A DNA stretch of 64,000 bases from the NCBI GenBank assembly GCA_034687125.1, contig JAQGBZ010000177.1, positions 62,001-126,000 of the forward strand, read 5' to 3'. The notes below the pieces were generated by a model, which saw nothing but the letters and a program-made list of their open reading frames with translations, had not been told where the DNA came from and did not search any database. Position 1 is the first letter of the stretch. Each line of letters opens with the position of its first letter. Position numbers and translations under genes: made by a program. Origin of the DNA: Neelides folsomi (lineage: Eukaryota; Arthropoda; Collembola; Neelipleona; Neelidae). Below are positions 38,546-50,690 of this stretch, piece by piece.

Positions 38546-41500
38546 CGAACATCTCCTCGGCCCAGAAGGCATCATCTTGTCATAGTTCATTTCCCTCAAT
38601 GCTTCATGGAGTCTTTCAAGTTCCCGATTCTTCCCAGACTTCTTTTGTATCTTTTTGGGTTCGGCTGTTGAAGGCCCGGGTTGTTCTTCTTCCTTTTCTT
38701 CAACTTTATCACTTTCACTCGCAGTGGATCGATTGAGATCTTTGTCAACTTCAGAAGCGATCATTTGACTCAACATGACTTTGAATTTATTAATTGAATC
38801 CGGTGTGAGAATTGTTTTAGCTTCCGGAGCCAACATTTCCAATAGTTTTTTAACGGCTGCATCTCTTCCTTCCAAAACGTCTTCTTTTGATTCATTTAAC
38901 TCAGGATTTAATTGAGGATTAATATTAAAATTGGAATTTCCTTCAGTCGCTTCACAAGTTTGGGAAATTTCCTGTGGGATTTTTAAAGGTACGCTGTCGG
39001 ACAACTCGGAAGCTTCAATTGGTTCAGGCGACGCTGGAGAACTTTGAATTTCGTTCTCATCGTCCTCAGTTCCATCGCATCGCTCAGAACTGCTCACAAC
39101 TTCGGATTGGACCACCACGGGTTTTTTAATTTTAGGAATTCGGTACGATTTGGACTTTGGTTCTGGAAGGGGAATTTCTTCCGATTTGGGCGAAACACTC
39201 CTCGAACGATTTTTCTTTTTCCCTCTTGGACTCGATCTGGTTTTGACCTCTGCGCTTTTAATTAATTTCGCCAATCGTTTTTTCTCTTTCTCAGCTGCAA
39301 TTTTCTCCTTTTCTGCTGCAATTTTCTCAGCTTTGTCTTTCGCCTCTTTTTCAGCCTTTTCCCGTTCACGTTCTTTTTCCCGCTCCTTTTCCTTTTGTTT
39401 TTTTATTTTTTCCCTCTCGATCATTTCTTTTTCCAATTCCACATCGGGAGCCGCTAATTGATCAACAAAACTTTTCTTCCCTTTTGACCCCAATTTGTAA
39501 AGTTCTTTCCCGACTTCTTCTCTCAAAGCTTTTAATTTATTCACAGGTTGGGATTTCAAATTAGATTTATTCGCTTCTGCCGTTTTGGCCTTCACTCGAT
39601 CAAGAATGGATTTATGGGAATTTGACTGAGAGACTGAAGTTGGCAAATTTGCAGAATTCCCGGAATTCGCAGAATTTCCAGGAAGGTTTGAATCCTCTTG
39701 ACTACTTTCGCTCTCCCGCCTTCGCCGACTATTGGCTAAATTGGCTTCTAAATGACTTTGACTTTGAGTTGGCGGTGAAGAAGAAATATCTTCGATTGGT
39801 TCTTCCTCTTGGGTTCTTTTTAGTTGGTTCAATTTGAATCGATTTGAATTGAATTTAGACGGCGGAATGGCGACGATTTGATTAGACATCAAGGCATTCC
39901 TCGTGGGTTTCACGTGATCTTTTGATTGTCGGTTTTTCATCCGCGGGTCGTGGGAGTTAAAAGCGGCCTTTTGCTTTTCTTTAATTTGTTCTAAGGTCAT
40001 TTCCGGGGGTTTACGCGTTGGAGTGAATTCAAGATCTTTATTTAATTGGTTTGGTGAAGGAAGCGGAGGTTTAGCGAATCTTTGCTCTTGTTGCTTTTGT
40101 TGATTTAATTGAGAATTTAATTGCTTATTTAATTGAGGATTTAACTGAGGATTCATTTGTGAATTCGATTTCTGATTTAACTGAGGATTTAATTGAGGAT
40201 TTAACTGGGGATTTAACTGAGGATTTAACTGCTTGTTTAATTGAGGATTTAACTGATGGTTTAATTGTGTATTTAACTGGGGGTTTAACTGAGCGTTTAA
40301 TTGGGGATTTAACTGAGGGTTTAATTGTGATTTTTGTTGATTTAATGGTTGTTGTGAATTTTGTGGTTGATTTAATTGTTGAGATAATGGAGGAGACTGT
40401 TGGGATTGAGTTTGTGATGGTGGCGGAAATTGTGAATTATTTTGGAATGGGAATCGATTATTATTTTGATTTCCTCTTGGTTGGAATTGTCGTTGTTGGT
40501 GTTGTTGATGCATCGGTGGCTGATTTGGATTCACTTGAGGACTCATTTGAGGACTCATCTGCGGTGGTTGTTGATGAGGATTCATTTGCTGAGGAGGAAA
40601 TTGATTCATTTGAAATTGATTTTGCTGTGGTTGTGGAATGAGCATCGGATTCATTGAATTCATCATGTGATTGATCAAAGGATTCATATTGAACAAATTT
40701 GGTTGTTGGAATTGAAGCGGATTGTCCAATAACCCTTGATGACCCATTTGACCTCCTATATGACCCGGAGGACCCATATGACCCGGACCAAGTTGACCTT
40801 GATGACCCATGGGACCTTGTTGGTGACCCTGCATTGGAGGGAAATTAAACGGAAATTGTTGAATTGGTGGAGGAATTTGCGGTGGCTGAAGCCAAGGATT
40901 TCCTTGTGGAGTTGTCGTCCCATGGCCGTAATCAACAACTTCAGAAATATTTTCATCTCGTTGTGGACGTCGTTCAAACAAAGCTTCATCGGCTTCAGGA
41001 GATCGACGATGTTCGGAACTTCGATCCCGAGGACAACGATTTTCTTCGAATCGGTTTTCTCTTGTGAATGAAGACGATCGACGATTGTAAGATGAATCGT
41101 CTTCCCGTGAAGATTCTCGTTTATAACGATTATTTTCCCAATCTCGGTCTCGACGATTGTCGAATCGGTCTCGGTCCGATTCTCGGTCAAATCTGTCAGA
41201 TTCTCGACGATTATCTCTGAATGTTTCGCGACCTCTTTCGCGATGGAAATCAGGTCGATCTGGTCGATCTCGGTGATAATCTGATTCTCTTGATGGCGGC
41301 CGTCGTCGTTCCCAAGGGGCGTTTGGAACTCCGCGGCCGATTCCGCCCGAATTTGATGAAAATTCCTCTCGGTCGGAGGATCGAAATGGAGGGAAATCGT
41401 TGTGAATTCTAGATGATTCTCCGTGGATTGGAGCCCCGCGACCGAATCCGGCCATCCGAGGTTCGCCAATGTGGGAATTTCGCATGTCAATGTCCCGTGG

Positions 41501-43128
41501 AGGGCGACGGGTAAATTCCTCATTTCGGTAAGGTGGTGGACTTCGAGGGCTTTCACGATCCCGATCAAAATCTTTAAAAATAAAGATAAGTTTTTAATTA
41601 ATGATTAAAAAATAAATATGAAATATTTAAATAAAAGAAAATTTAATTTAACAAATTGGTAATTAATTATTGGTTTATAAAGTATTATAAATTAAAAGAT
41701 TTAATTAACATTAACATTATAATTAATTGAATCTTACCGCGATTCCAATCTTGATTTACGCGGTCCATTGGGATGACTCTTGGATTTCCCGATCCTCGGT
41801 CGGGATCGGACGTTCCGGGTGAAGGACTTCGTGGAGCTTCTTCGTCTTCTTCGTCGTCATCGTAGGTAGCGAATGACTAGAATTAAATGAGGGAAATTAA
41901 TATGACTAACAATAAGCCAAGCCATTCTAAATCCTATAATAGCTAATCCTAATCATGTTTAAGCAGTTTGGTTAATTCATTAATATAACAATTAAGTTAT
42001 TTTATGGTTTAATGGACATATATATATATTTATATATTATAATTCAGACATTATTTGGCATAAAGAAAATGGTAAAACGGCGTGGTCGGAAAGTTCTAAT
42101 TTTATTTTAAAGGGATTTCATTTTGCATTTTTCCATATTTAAGTAATTTCCAACTCACCTTTGAAGATTCCGTCCTTATCATGTCACAAATTCGATTGTG
42201 AATTGTCTCAAGGGCTTCAAACCCCAAATTTCTGAAAACAAACAAGAAAAATTAAAGATCAAAATTTGTGTTAGTTTGTCCGAGAATCTCTCGCTAATCA
42301 AAATTCCTTCTTGGGCTTGGGCAGATCATGTGATTAAATAACGCTTGTGGGGAATATTGAGGAATTCCAGGGGTCATGTTTTGCTAAATAGCTTCCAATA
42401 TAATCTCTTTGTTGAACTAAAGGGTTAAATCTTGAGATTAAAATTCCTCAAGTTCAAATTATCATTTCATAATAAAGGCAAGAGATAATGTTAATAATGT
42501 TTTTGCATAAATTACATTTCGAATCAAATAGAAATAAATATTTAAAATGAATAGTGGATTTAATTGTGATTATATTTAAGGTTTCTTAATAGTCAGTTTC
42601 ATACTTGTCACTGTTAATGTCACTGACGATGGTGATAAGCATTTTGAGATCGTCCACTTGCTCAGACAATTCCCGGTTTTTCCCCATTTCGGCGATTTCG
42701 CGGAGTCGTCGAACAGCGTAGGGTTTATAGGATTGGAGACTCTCGAGCATTTTGAATGCTTTTTCGTCATCGTCATCGTGTTGGGTCTCATAATCCTCCG
42801 GGTCTCCTTTTAATCAAAAATTAAATAACGGTTAATTAACTGTCAATTATTGTCAATTTATTTTATAATTAATTAAATAATTTTATAACAATGGAATAAT
42901 GATAGATTTTATTATTGGAATAAGGATTTAATAATAATGGAATGATTGATTTTATAATATTTAAGGACGGTTTAAACAAATGGCATCTGGAGATCATTTT
43001 TAATTGTAATTACTTGTCCGTGGATAATCATCGTAGTCGTCTTGGTATCTTGAATGCGAGCCGTAGGGACCTCGTGTCCGATCGGGGGATGTTGTGCGAT
43101 CGTAACGCGACGAGTGTCCTCTGCTCAT
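38546..43128 (-). CDS. Unrecognised low-complexity, charged nuclear-type protein with LNPQ repeats (3' end unresolved)
   Basis: Five exons join in phase (43128-43014, 42806-42605, 42231-42159, 41876-41738, 41571-38546), giving 1,185 residues up to a clear donor after PSGPRRCS; a short last exon is missing. The start MSRGHSSRYDRTTSPD is Arg/Ser-rich. Residues about 50-135 form the one well-folded-looking part, helical and not low-complexity (MLESLQSYKPYAVRRLREIA, LGFEALETIHNRICDMI). A long RD/RE/DR-rich stretch follows, as in splicing factors, then a Gln/Asn/Pro/Met-rich prion-like region. A coiled coil comes next (KKQKEKEREKEREREKAEKE), and a C-terminal helical piece with ELERLHEALREMNYDKM. 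The composition suggests RNA processing or transcription, but I cannot name a family. Confidence 0.75.
40105..40335. repeat. 12-bp coding minisatellite encoding LNPQ-type tetrapeptides
   Basis: Inside the large exon of the 38546-43128 gene, a roughly 12-bp unit (minus-strand sense CTTAATCCTCAG-like) repeats about 18 times. It encodes runs of LNPQ with variants LNKQ, LNAQ, LNTQ, LNHQ and LNSQ. The unit keeps frame, so copy-number change would not break the gene. It is a natural site for length polymorphism. Confidence 0.85.
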
Positions 43129-44237
43129 TTCTATTTGATTTCCTCCTCAACTCATCGTGAAAGGGAGAAGCATCGGTCAGGATGGGGCTCGACCTCGAAC
43201 CACAATTTGACCCTCTATCACACTGTGAGGTTTCCGACACGGGGTTGGCCTTTGACCCGCCGTGGGAATTTATTTACTTGCTGATTTTGCCCAATAAATC
43301 GACCTCTGCTCATTGGGGAGACTCAACCTCGCCCGCTCACCAGAAACAGACGTCTTCGCCTTTTGGGAAGCAAAACGTTTCATTGTCGCAATATACCCTT
43401 TGAGACCGATCACTTTATTATTTTATTTCTTTCCTGAAAACAAATTCACAAGTATTAATAATCTTACATTTAATTGTTATTAATTATTAATATATTTTAC
43501 TTAACTAAATTATACTTAATTATAATTAAGCTTTATGTAATATTAATAATTAGAATAAATTTTTATGACCAATTTATTGATTTTGTTTAATTTATAACCT
43601 CAAGTTAACGGTATTTTATTTTATTGGCATTTTAGTTAAAGTTAAAGAATAATAATATTATCAATGATGAGAAAATGAATGCATTTGTAATAAGTGTTCT
43701 GAAAAATTTTATTTTAAATCTGTAATTACATAACAAAAATTTACATATTAAAAATATATTAAGATTTATATATACATAATTAAGAATATCTCCAATTTGC
43801 TAACTACTAAAATATATTTGTTCATATCACTCCATTCATTTTCCATTCCCATTAATGATGATTAATGAAAATGATTAATGCCAATGGGGAAGTTTATTAA
43901 GATGGGGAAAGTTGTTGAGTATTAAAGCTCTGTCTGCTCTTGATTTCGCCGCAAAAAATATAATTAAAATATTGATTAAATATTATACAAAAAGCAAAAA
44001 GTAATTACATTTAAAATCCTTCATTATTCATATTTCGCACAAATCAAACGATCATACATACATATTGAATGATTATAAAATTATGATGCTATGCAGCTTA
44101 TTTATGAATATATAGATATTTGAATGTAGTTAATTAAGTGTATCGCAGAGTATCTATGTAAAACTATATATTAAAGATATTGAAAAAAAACCAAAAGATG
44201 TTACTAAATAGAGAAAGTATAAGAGAATAATTAGGTC

Positions 44238-44356
44238 TCCTGTAGATCGGGTAATTTAAATGGTCGGGTAATCGGGTCTCTTGTAGGTTGGGTAGTCTGA
44301 TGGTCTGCTAGCTTGTAGGTCGTGATTCTGCTAGGCGGCTTACTTGTAGGTCGGGA
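44238..44356. repeat. Degenerate tandem repeat around a CTTGTAGGTCGGG core
   Basis: Four cores like CTTGTAGGTCGGG start near 44238, 44280, 44312 and 44343, spaced about 41, 32 and 31 bp. The intervening bases are diverged. The minus-strand frame through it gives a Pro/Thr-rich peptide, probably a by-product of the repeat. Confidence 0.5.
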
Positions 44357-47300
44357 GTATCCTAACTTGTATTTGCCTATTAGTAAGAGAATTATGAGAG
44401 AATCGATATTTGACATATAGCAAAACAATTATAAACAAGCAATAGTTTTACATAGATACTCGGCGATACATTAAGTATGCTAACATGCTAAAATTAAACT
44501 ATCGATATTTACCGATATGTAATGTAATATAATTTTTGAAATTGGAATTATTTAATTTATTCATCATAGCTTTTTACATGAAAATTTGCTTTTCGAAATA
44601 TAATTAATAAGCTTTAGTGAAAAAGGGAAACATGCCCCATTAAGTATATTATAGATATACCATATTATGTATGTGTTCACCATTAATATTATTTAAATAA
44701 ATTAAAGTAAATTAATTAACCATTGAATTAAAATAAAATAACAATTGTAAAATATTAAGTATAAATATGTATAAGAAAAATCTACAAATAATTTTCGCCT
44801 CTCTAGTATTTCTCATCTCATTAGCTCTTTTAAGAATTCTATGATCTTATAAGATTTATTATAGTGATACATTATTAGTTTTATCATGATCATGGTGAAT
44901 TAATCAATTAGTGTAATTTAAAAAGATTTAATATAATATTAAAAGATTAATGGTGTTGTTGAACATCAAATACAAAAATGATACAAAAAAATATTCATCA
45001 ATAATAAAAAAATTGTCCACATCTTAAAGCAATCGGACGAATTGAATTAGCAATGGCAAGAAACTCTTCGTTAGAAATATTAGCATTTTTCAGATGATCG
45101 AATAAATCTTTTGATGAGGCATTTAATTATCCAACTCGTTTAAGCCAAAATCGGCTTATGAAAATTGTCGAAAATGATGCTACTGGATAAGCTATTTAAA
45201 TTTTAAATGGAACGATTCCAATAAATTTCATTGTACAAAAATTTGCTAAAACATCAACAAACATAATAAAAGATAAGCTAATTGGAAGAATAAAACTGCA
45301 ATAAATATCCAAGACGTTGTTTAATATTTGTATCATTTTTTGTACTTTTTGTACTAGATTAAATATTGTGAATGTTTTTTATATTTTTCTAATCTAAATT
45401 GTGTTCCCTCTCCTCTCCATTTTCAATTACTTTCCTCAAATGTCTTGACCTTTGACCAGTAAGGCGACTTAATTCTAATTTTGCCAGTTCAAAATTATTT
45501 TTCCAAAATAAATCAATTTTTATTATTGGGAAATCTCAATTCGCCCGCTCAACTCGGCGATGGATTTCCTCTTTGGGACTCAAAACATTTCTTTGTCTCA
45601 AATCATTCAAATCAACTTTGCAGCCGTTCATTTTAAATTACTTTTTAGCATATGTCATCTATATGAAGAAAATGGATAAAATCTGAACAAAGAAATTGTT
45701 AATAAATAATTGAGAGTTTTTCTCCCGAAAGGCCCCATTGTATTTATCTATTAAATTTAAGTGTATGGCATTCAATCGCATGTGTCTTTGTATGAATGAG
45801 GGGTTGGTTTGACTGCGAGGAGAAAAGGGGCCAGTTGGTGTTGAATTCAAGATGTGAAGGAAGAAGTTTTTCCTTCAGTTGGTTCTTCGTTGTCGGTTGG
45901 AACGAGCAGATGTTTCATTCAGAGATCCTTCGAGTCCTTTAAAGGCCCTCACTTCCATACAATCCAATCAAGGTGAACTTAAAGGTAAAAACTTCCTTTT
46001 AAATTTTATACATTACATTTTACATTTAATATCCAAACATTTTACAACCAACCAGTTTAAGAATATCCCATATAAAATTTTGATCTTTATTCAACATGTA
46101 TTATATATATGTGTTGAATATATGATATTAACTGTATAACATATTTATATTAACTTCGTTAAATTATAATCTTGGACTTAGACATATTAAAAAGAAGATT
46201 TTTATATGAGGTTTTTAAATGAGATTTTTAGTTAATTTTAATGAAGGATTAAAACTTACAAAATTATCATTTGGCTATTTTGTTATATTAAATGTCGGTT
46301 AGCTTCATTTTGTATATTTAAGAAGTTTATCTCCATTCTCTTAATAGCTTAAAGGCAATGACATTAAGTTGAATAATTATAAACACTTTAACATAGCTAT
46401 TAGCCATTAATCGTCAATAAGCTTAATATTTCCTTTGATGATTAAACATAATTGAATAATAATATTGTCTACTTAGGCCTTTATTATTTACCAATAACAA
46501 TCAGATGGTTCGTGGTTGGCATATCTAAAGAGTATTATTTCCATCATTCCTACATGTAGGTACTTAAAATATTCACTTAACTTACCTATATTAATATTGC
46601 ATTTATTTTACAATGCAAGAGCCAGAGCATTTTCATGTGTTAAATAGAATAGGTGAATCATAGGAATAATTTTTTATTATATTACCTACATATTAGTATA
46701 GTATTTACATTGAGTGTATGTATGTACTTAAAATATAGTATTTATGCGTAAAATATGCATATAAAGTTATATGTAAAATATCATTTATCTTATATACCCA
46801 GATGCATCAATGTATTTTTTCTATGTAGTGTTGACCTTATCTCCTCACCCACATTCAAGTTCTTTACAAGGACCCTTCAACTTGAATATCTTTAAATGGA
46901 AATCCGCTCTCTACAAACATAAAGCTTTTTCATTTCTTTTCCACATTTGATGTCATTGATGTTAGTGTTAAAAAGACATATGGTTATCTTACACTAAATG
47001 ACAATAAGTGGCTCTACAACCACTTGAAAGTAACATGACTCAATTTCAGACAATTTCTCATTTATATACAATTTTAAAGTTTATAAACTCACTTTGTAAA
47101 TAACAGAAAAAAATTAGTATAAATTATCTTATTTTAATATAAATTATTCTATTTTAATTTTTTTATATTTAACAATGCTTATTTTTTTTATTTATTTATT
47201 TTATGTAGTTAAGTTTTTCTTTATTTAAAACAATTATTTATTTAAAACAATTAATTCTTAGGAAAATAATAAATTGATTCTGAGAAAAATTCAGAAGAAT

Positions 47301-48155
47301 AATGATAAGAATTTAAATAATGATAAAAAATTTATAATTTATAATTTATTTAACCTTAAGTTAAATAATTAATTATGAATTTGGAAAAATTCTTAGTAAA
47401 ATGCATTGTGTTTTGTCTGGTTTTGTGAAATATAAAGAAGGAATAGACACGTCAACATTATCAGTAGCACTTGTGTGGACCGTTTACCCTTTTAGTTATT
47501 GAGGCAAATTGGAGGAGATAAGAAAAGATATTTTATATAAACAATATGTGTATATGTACCATCTGTGTTTTTATACATACCATATGTGTATCATATTTCT
47601 ATATAACGTGTGTAATAAAGTTAATTTAATGTGTCTCTTTTAACTCCGTTATCTCTAAATTATCAAGTTATTTTGGCCCATGAGGAAAAAGGAATAAAAG
47701 CAGTTTTTTGATCAACATTGCGTTTCTTTTCTTTTGTGACGGAGGATTCATTGTGTGTTAATTCCATATGTGATTTGAAGGATTGGAGATGTTTTGGATC
47801 CGCAATGCGCCGTGAAGAGCAAAAGGAGGAACGAAGTGAGGAAGAAACCGAAGTTGGATTTTCTCATCTGACATTACCCGGAGACTTGGCCAAAAAAGGA
47901 GGAATCTCCCGTAGTCACGTGTAAAGTTTAAAACCAGTCTTGGGACAAAAGTAATCGTGAACTCATTTTTACCTCGTTACGCCCTTTTTCGCACTTCCGC
48001 CAATCATCCACTTAAACACTTCACAATTTGCACAATTAGCAGGTATTTAATTTAAAGTTAATTTCACTAAGGTTAATTTCACAGTTTAATTTAACTCTAA
48101 TTATTTATTCTATTCTAAACCTACCTTAATAAAATATTAAGGGTCATTTAGTTCA

Positions 48156-48342
48156 CCGATTTTTCTCGCTAACTACAACAGTGTGGGCTAAAGTAAAAAT
48201 ACTGAGGTAATGCAAGAATCGGGTAGCAAATGCCCAGCTCTGGGTCATAGTCATAAATTTGAAAGGTGTCGATCGGTAAACCCTCTCGTCCCTGTTATTT
48301 AAATTATGATTCCACACTGTTGTAGTAATAGCAAAAATTCGA
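48156..48342. mobile_element. MITE-like element with ~31-bp terminal inverted repeats
   Basis: Left end 48156-48186 and right end 48312-48342 are inverted copies sharing an exact ACTACAACAGTGTGG core and a T-rich outer part with a few mismatches. The element is about 187 bp and non-coding. No clear target-site duplication was identified, so the superfamily is open. Confidence 0.65.
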
Positions 48343-48409
48343 TGTATTACGAAACTGATACTTTATAAATATAGATCAGCAATGGGCCATATACTTTATG
48401 TCCAATGGA

Positions 48410-48635
48410 CTTTAAAATAATAACAATATAATGTACTTTTAATAAGTTGGAAATATTAGATGTATACCACCAATGGGGCCCGTCCCCCTACGATTCGGTA
48501 ACTTATATCCATTAAAAACTATTAAATGGTACATATATCTGGGACTTCCAACTTATTAGTGTATTATATTATTATTTTAAAGTTGGAAATTGTAGATAAT
48601 GTAAGATTTAATAGTTTTTAATGGTTAAAAGTTAC
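48410..48635. repeat. Interleaved pair of inverted repeats (A-B-A'-B')
   Basis: Arm A (48410-48451) pairs with A' (48546-48582). Arm B (48498-48527) pairs with B' (48606-48635). The order is A-B-A'-B', so the two stems cannot both form as simple hairpins in one strand. The likely origin is one short inverted-repeat element beside or inside another. Confidence 0.6.
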
Positions 48636-48842
48636 GAAAAAGTCGGGAGACTGGCCGATTGCTTCTAAGTCTAAAATTTGATTTTAATTTAGTTTTAGGA
48701 TTTTAATTTTGGGATTTTAATTTGTGGCTTAAATTTAATTTTATGAAATTAGTAAATTCATTTAATGATGTCTTTTATATTTTTAACAGATGGTTGGTAC
48801 ATGAGAAGAATTTGTGTGATTAAATATTCATAAAGTATTTGA

Positions 48843-49745
48843 ATGGGTTCCGAAGGGAATTTCAAGTCTACGGACTTTGCAATGCGAGCTCAAAAGAAAA
48901 TCCTCGGGCAATTCGCGAGCAGAAAAGCCGCAAAAATGTTCATTAATGAAAACTTGTCAAACCTTCTCGATCTCCTTTACCAACTCATTAAAACACATGT
49001 AAGAGAAACCTTTGCATTTTATCATTCATAATTAACTAATTATTAGGTATAACAAGCAAAAAATCTATTATACAATAAACTGCACTTATATAGAACATAA
49101 TGCGCCTTATATAAATATAATTTATACTTATTTACATGAAGTTAATTAAATTCATAATTTATTTTTACAGACAAAGGATAAAAAGATTGCAGAGAAATTT
49201 GTTAAAAACATCATCAAGCTCTCAATCAAATTCGGGGTTTTAGCCCAAAACGAGGTTTTTTCCCAAGATGAAATTCGCGCTGCCAATAAATTCGCAGATA
49301 ATTTCCGACACATTGTGATGACTATAACTTCATTTATTGAAGTAAGAAATTATGATTAGCATTGAATTTAATGTATAATTATATTAATTATATTAATTAA
49401 CCTTACTATAGGCCAATTTTACAAATAAAGGATCTTATTATCTAAATAAAGACTAAAGATTAAGATAATTAACTAATTGTGATTAACTTTTTTTTATTTT
49501 AGGTCGATTTTACATACGATCAAAAATATCTTCTTAACGCTGTCGAGGATTGTGTTAAAGACATCGCCTCTTTGATTCGCCCCCATTTGACAGAGAAAAC
49601 TGTGGAGCGCGTGGAGTCGGTTGGGAAAATTCTCGGAACTCCTGAACTTCTTGATTGTACATTTAAAAAGGGGAGCCCTGAAAATGACATCATGCTCAAA
49701 ATGGTGGTGGTGATCAACAAAGCCATTGAGAGCGGGGAATTGTGA
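48843..49745 (+). CDS. TNFAIP8L: TNFAIP8-like (TIPE family) phospholipid-binding protein
   Basis: TIPE proteins carry phosphoinositides in a helical cavity and modulate cell death, immunity and migration; Drosophila has one member. Three exons (48843-48998, 49171-49341, 49503-49745) give 189 residues, the usual length. Conserved blocks are in order: FAMRAQKKILGQFASRKAAK, the helix LLDLLYQLIKTHTKDKKIAE, NIIKLSIKFGVLAQN, QDEIRAANKFADNFRH, VDFTYDQKYLLNAVEDC and the C-terminal NKAIESGEL. A splice acceptor at 48789 and an earlier ATG followed at once by a stop (48790) show that the 5' untranslated region is spliced and that 48843 is the start. Confidence 0.92.
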
Positions 49746-50135
49746 TAATTTAAATATTTAAATCCAATTTAAATATGTAAATGTTATTTGAATATTCATT
49801 TAAAAGCCAGCAATGTGCCAACTTCGCATCTTTTAAAAGTCGAAGGAAATTCAATCCAAACTAATAATATATTCCATATAATACAATATTAAATATTGAA
49901 TATTTAACGATTTTATAATTCAAGTTTTAATGAAACTCTTTGTCAAACTCTTTGCTTATTTGTTTGCTTCTTTTAAAAGATTGAAATCAAATCTCCCGCT
50001 CTTAATTAATGTGTCAATTTTATTTTAATAACCTTTAAACAATTTAACAAGAATTTGATTCTAAATTATGTTTTAACAATTGTTGTAAAATAATAATAAT
50101 TTTTAAAATATTTTGCTATGTTTTTCATCTGTTGT

Positions 50136-50285
50136 ATAATGTTAAAATTTATTTAATAAATTCTAATTGCTCAATTATTTATTTCATATTAAACACTATT
50201 ATATGCATATTATTAAATAATTAAATTATAATAATTATTTAATACTGCATTAAATATTTTTTAAATAATTAAATACACAAATTCT
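50136..50285 (+). repeat. 150-bp dispersed repeat, copy 1
   Basis: Nearly identical to 57131-57286 over its whole length in the same orientation; copy 1 lacks a 15-16 base segment and differs at few other sites. Both copies end at ACACAAATTC. They may be a duplicated gene 3' flank or a non-autonomous element. Confidence 0.75.
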
Positions 50286-50459
50286 TAACTTGGAAAAATT
50301 CCCAGATAATTTTTAAATTCTCCGACACTTGGAGTTCCAAGAACCGGTCGAATTTAGGCAAATTGCTAAAAAATGTTTAGATAAATTTTTTTAAAAATGA
50401 TTTCATCTTTGTACAAATTGGGAAAAACTTGGTACAATTTTATAGTGACCAAATTGGCT

Positions 50460-50690
50460 TTCAAATTTTATAAGGGACGTTCAATACCCAAAAGCTCGTG
50501 GCTCATTTAGCGCTACATTTAAATTATACAAATGTAAATGTATCCCGTCATCTTGATGGGGGGAGGTAGGGGTTTCCAAAATGATGATGATTGTTGATAA
50601 TGGGGGAGGATAGGGGTCAAAATCGCCAAAAATTGGATGACGTGATTAATGCACACCGCCTAAGGTTACTTATGGTCAATCTAATAAATT
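50460..50690. mobile_element. Possible tail of an unidentified transposable element
   Basis: A G-rich block in A+T-rich surroundings contains GGGGGGAGGTAGGGGTTTCC and then AAAATTGGATGACGTGATTA, a style seen in the 3' ends of RTE-like LINEs and related elements. No reverse transcriptase frame is nearby. Low confidence. Confidence 0.25.

Larger units (their letters stand above)
43129..48842. other. Long gene-poor region upstream of the TNFAIP8-like gene
   Basis: Over 5.7 kb with no convincing coding exon. The block at 43130-43440 is less A+T-rich and probably holds the promoter and 5' untranslated part of the minus-strand gene. Blocks at 45780-45990 and 47700-47930 contain donor-like sites (for example AAAG|GTAAAA near 45984) and may be non-coding first exons of the TNFAIP8-like gene, whose coding exon has an acceptor at 48789. 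A degenerate 31-41 bp repeat lies at 44238-44356, and a MITE-like element and interleaved inverted repeats lie near 48.2-48.6 kb. A decayed-looking stretch at 45010-45310 gives only broken frames and no family. Confidence 0.45.

Noticed and set aside
40159-40657. Long plus-strand frames rich in Leu/Asp/Glu opposite the LNPQ repeats
   Set aside because: These are antisense by-products of the coding minisatellite and Gln/Asn-rich exon.
44231-44428. A Pro/Thr-rich minus-strand peptide frame
   Set aside because: It follows entirely from the degenerate 31-41 bp repeat and has no start context or splice partners.
45010-45310. A stretch with broken frames that hinted at a decayed coding region
   Set aside because: I could not match the pieces to any family, and stops are frequent in every frame.
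47718-47924. A 68-codon charged frame upstream of the TNFAIP8-like gene, considered as an alternative N-terminal exon
   Set aside because: It ends in a stop at 47922-47924 with no in-frame donor before it, and known TIPE N-termini do not resemble it. It may be untranslated exon sequence.
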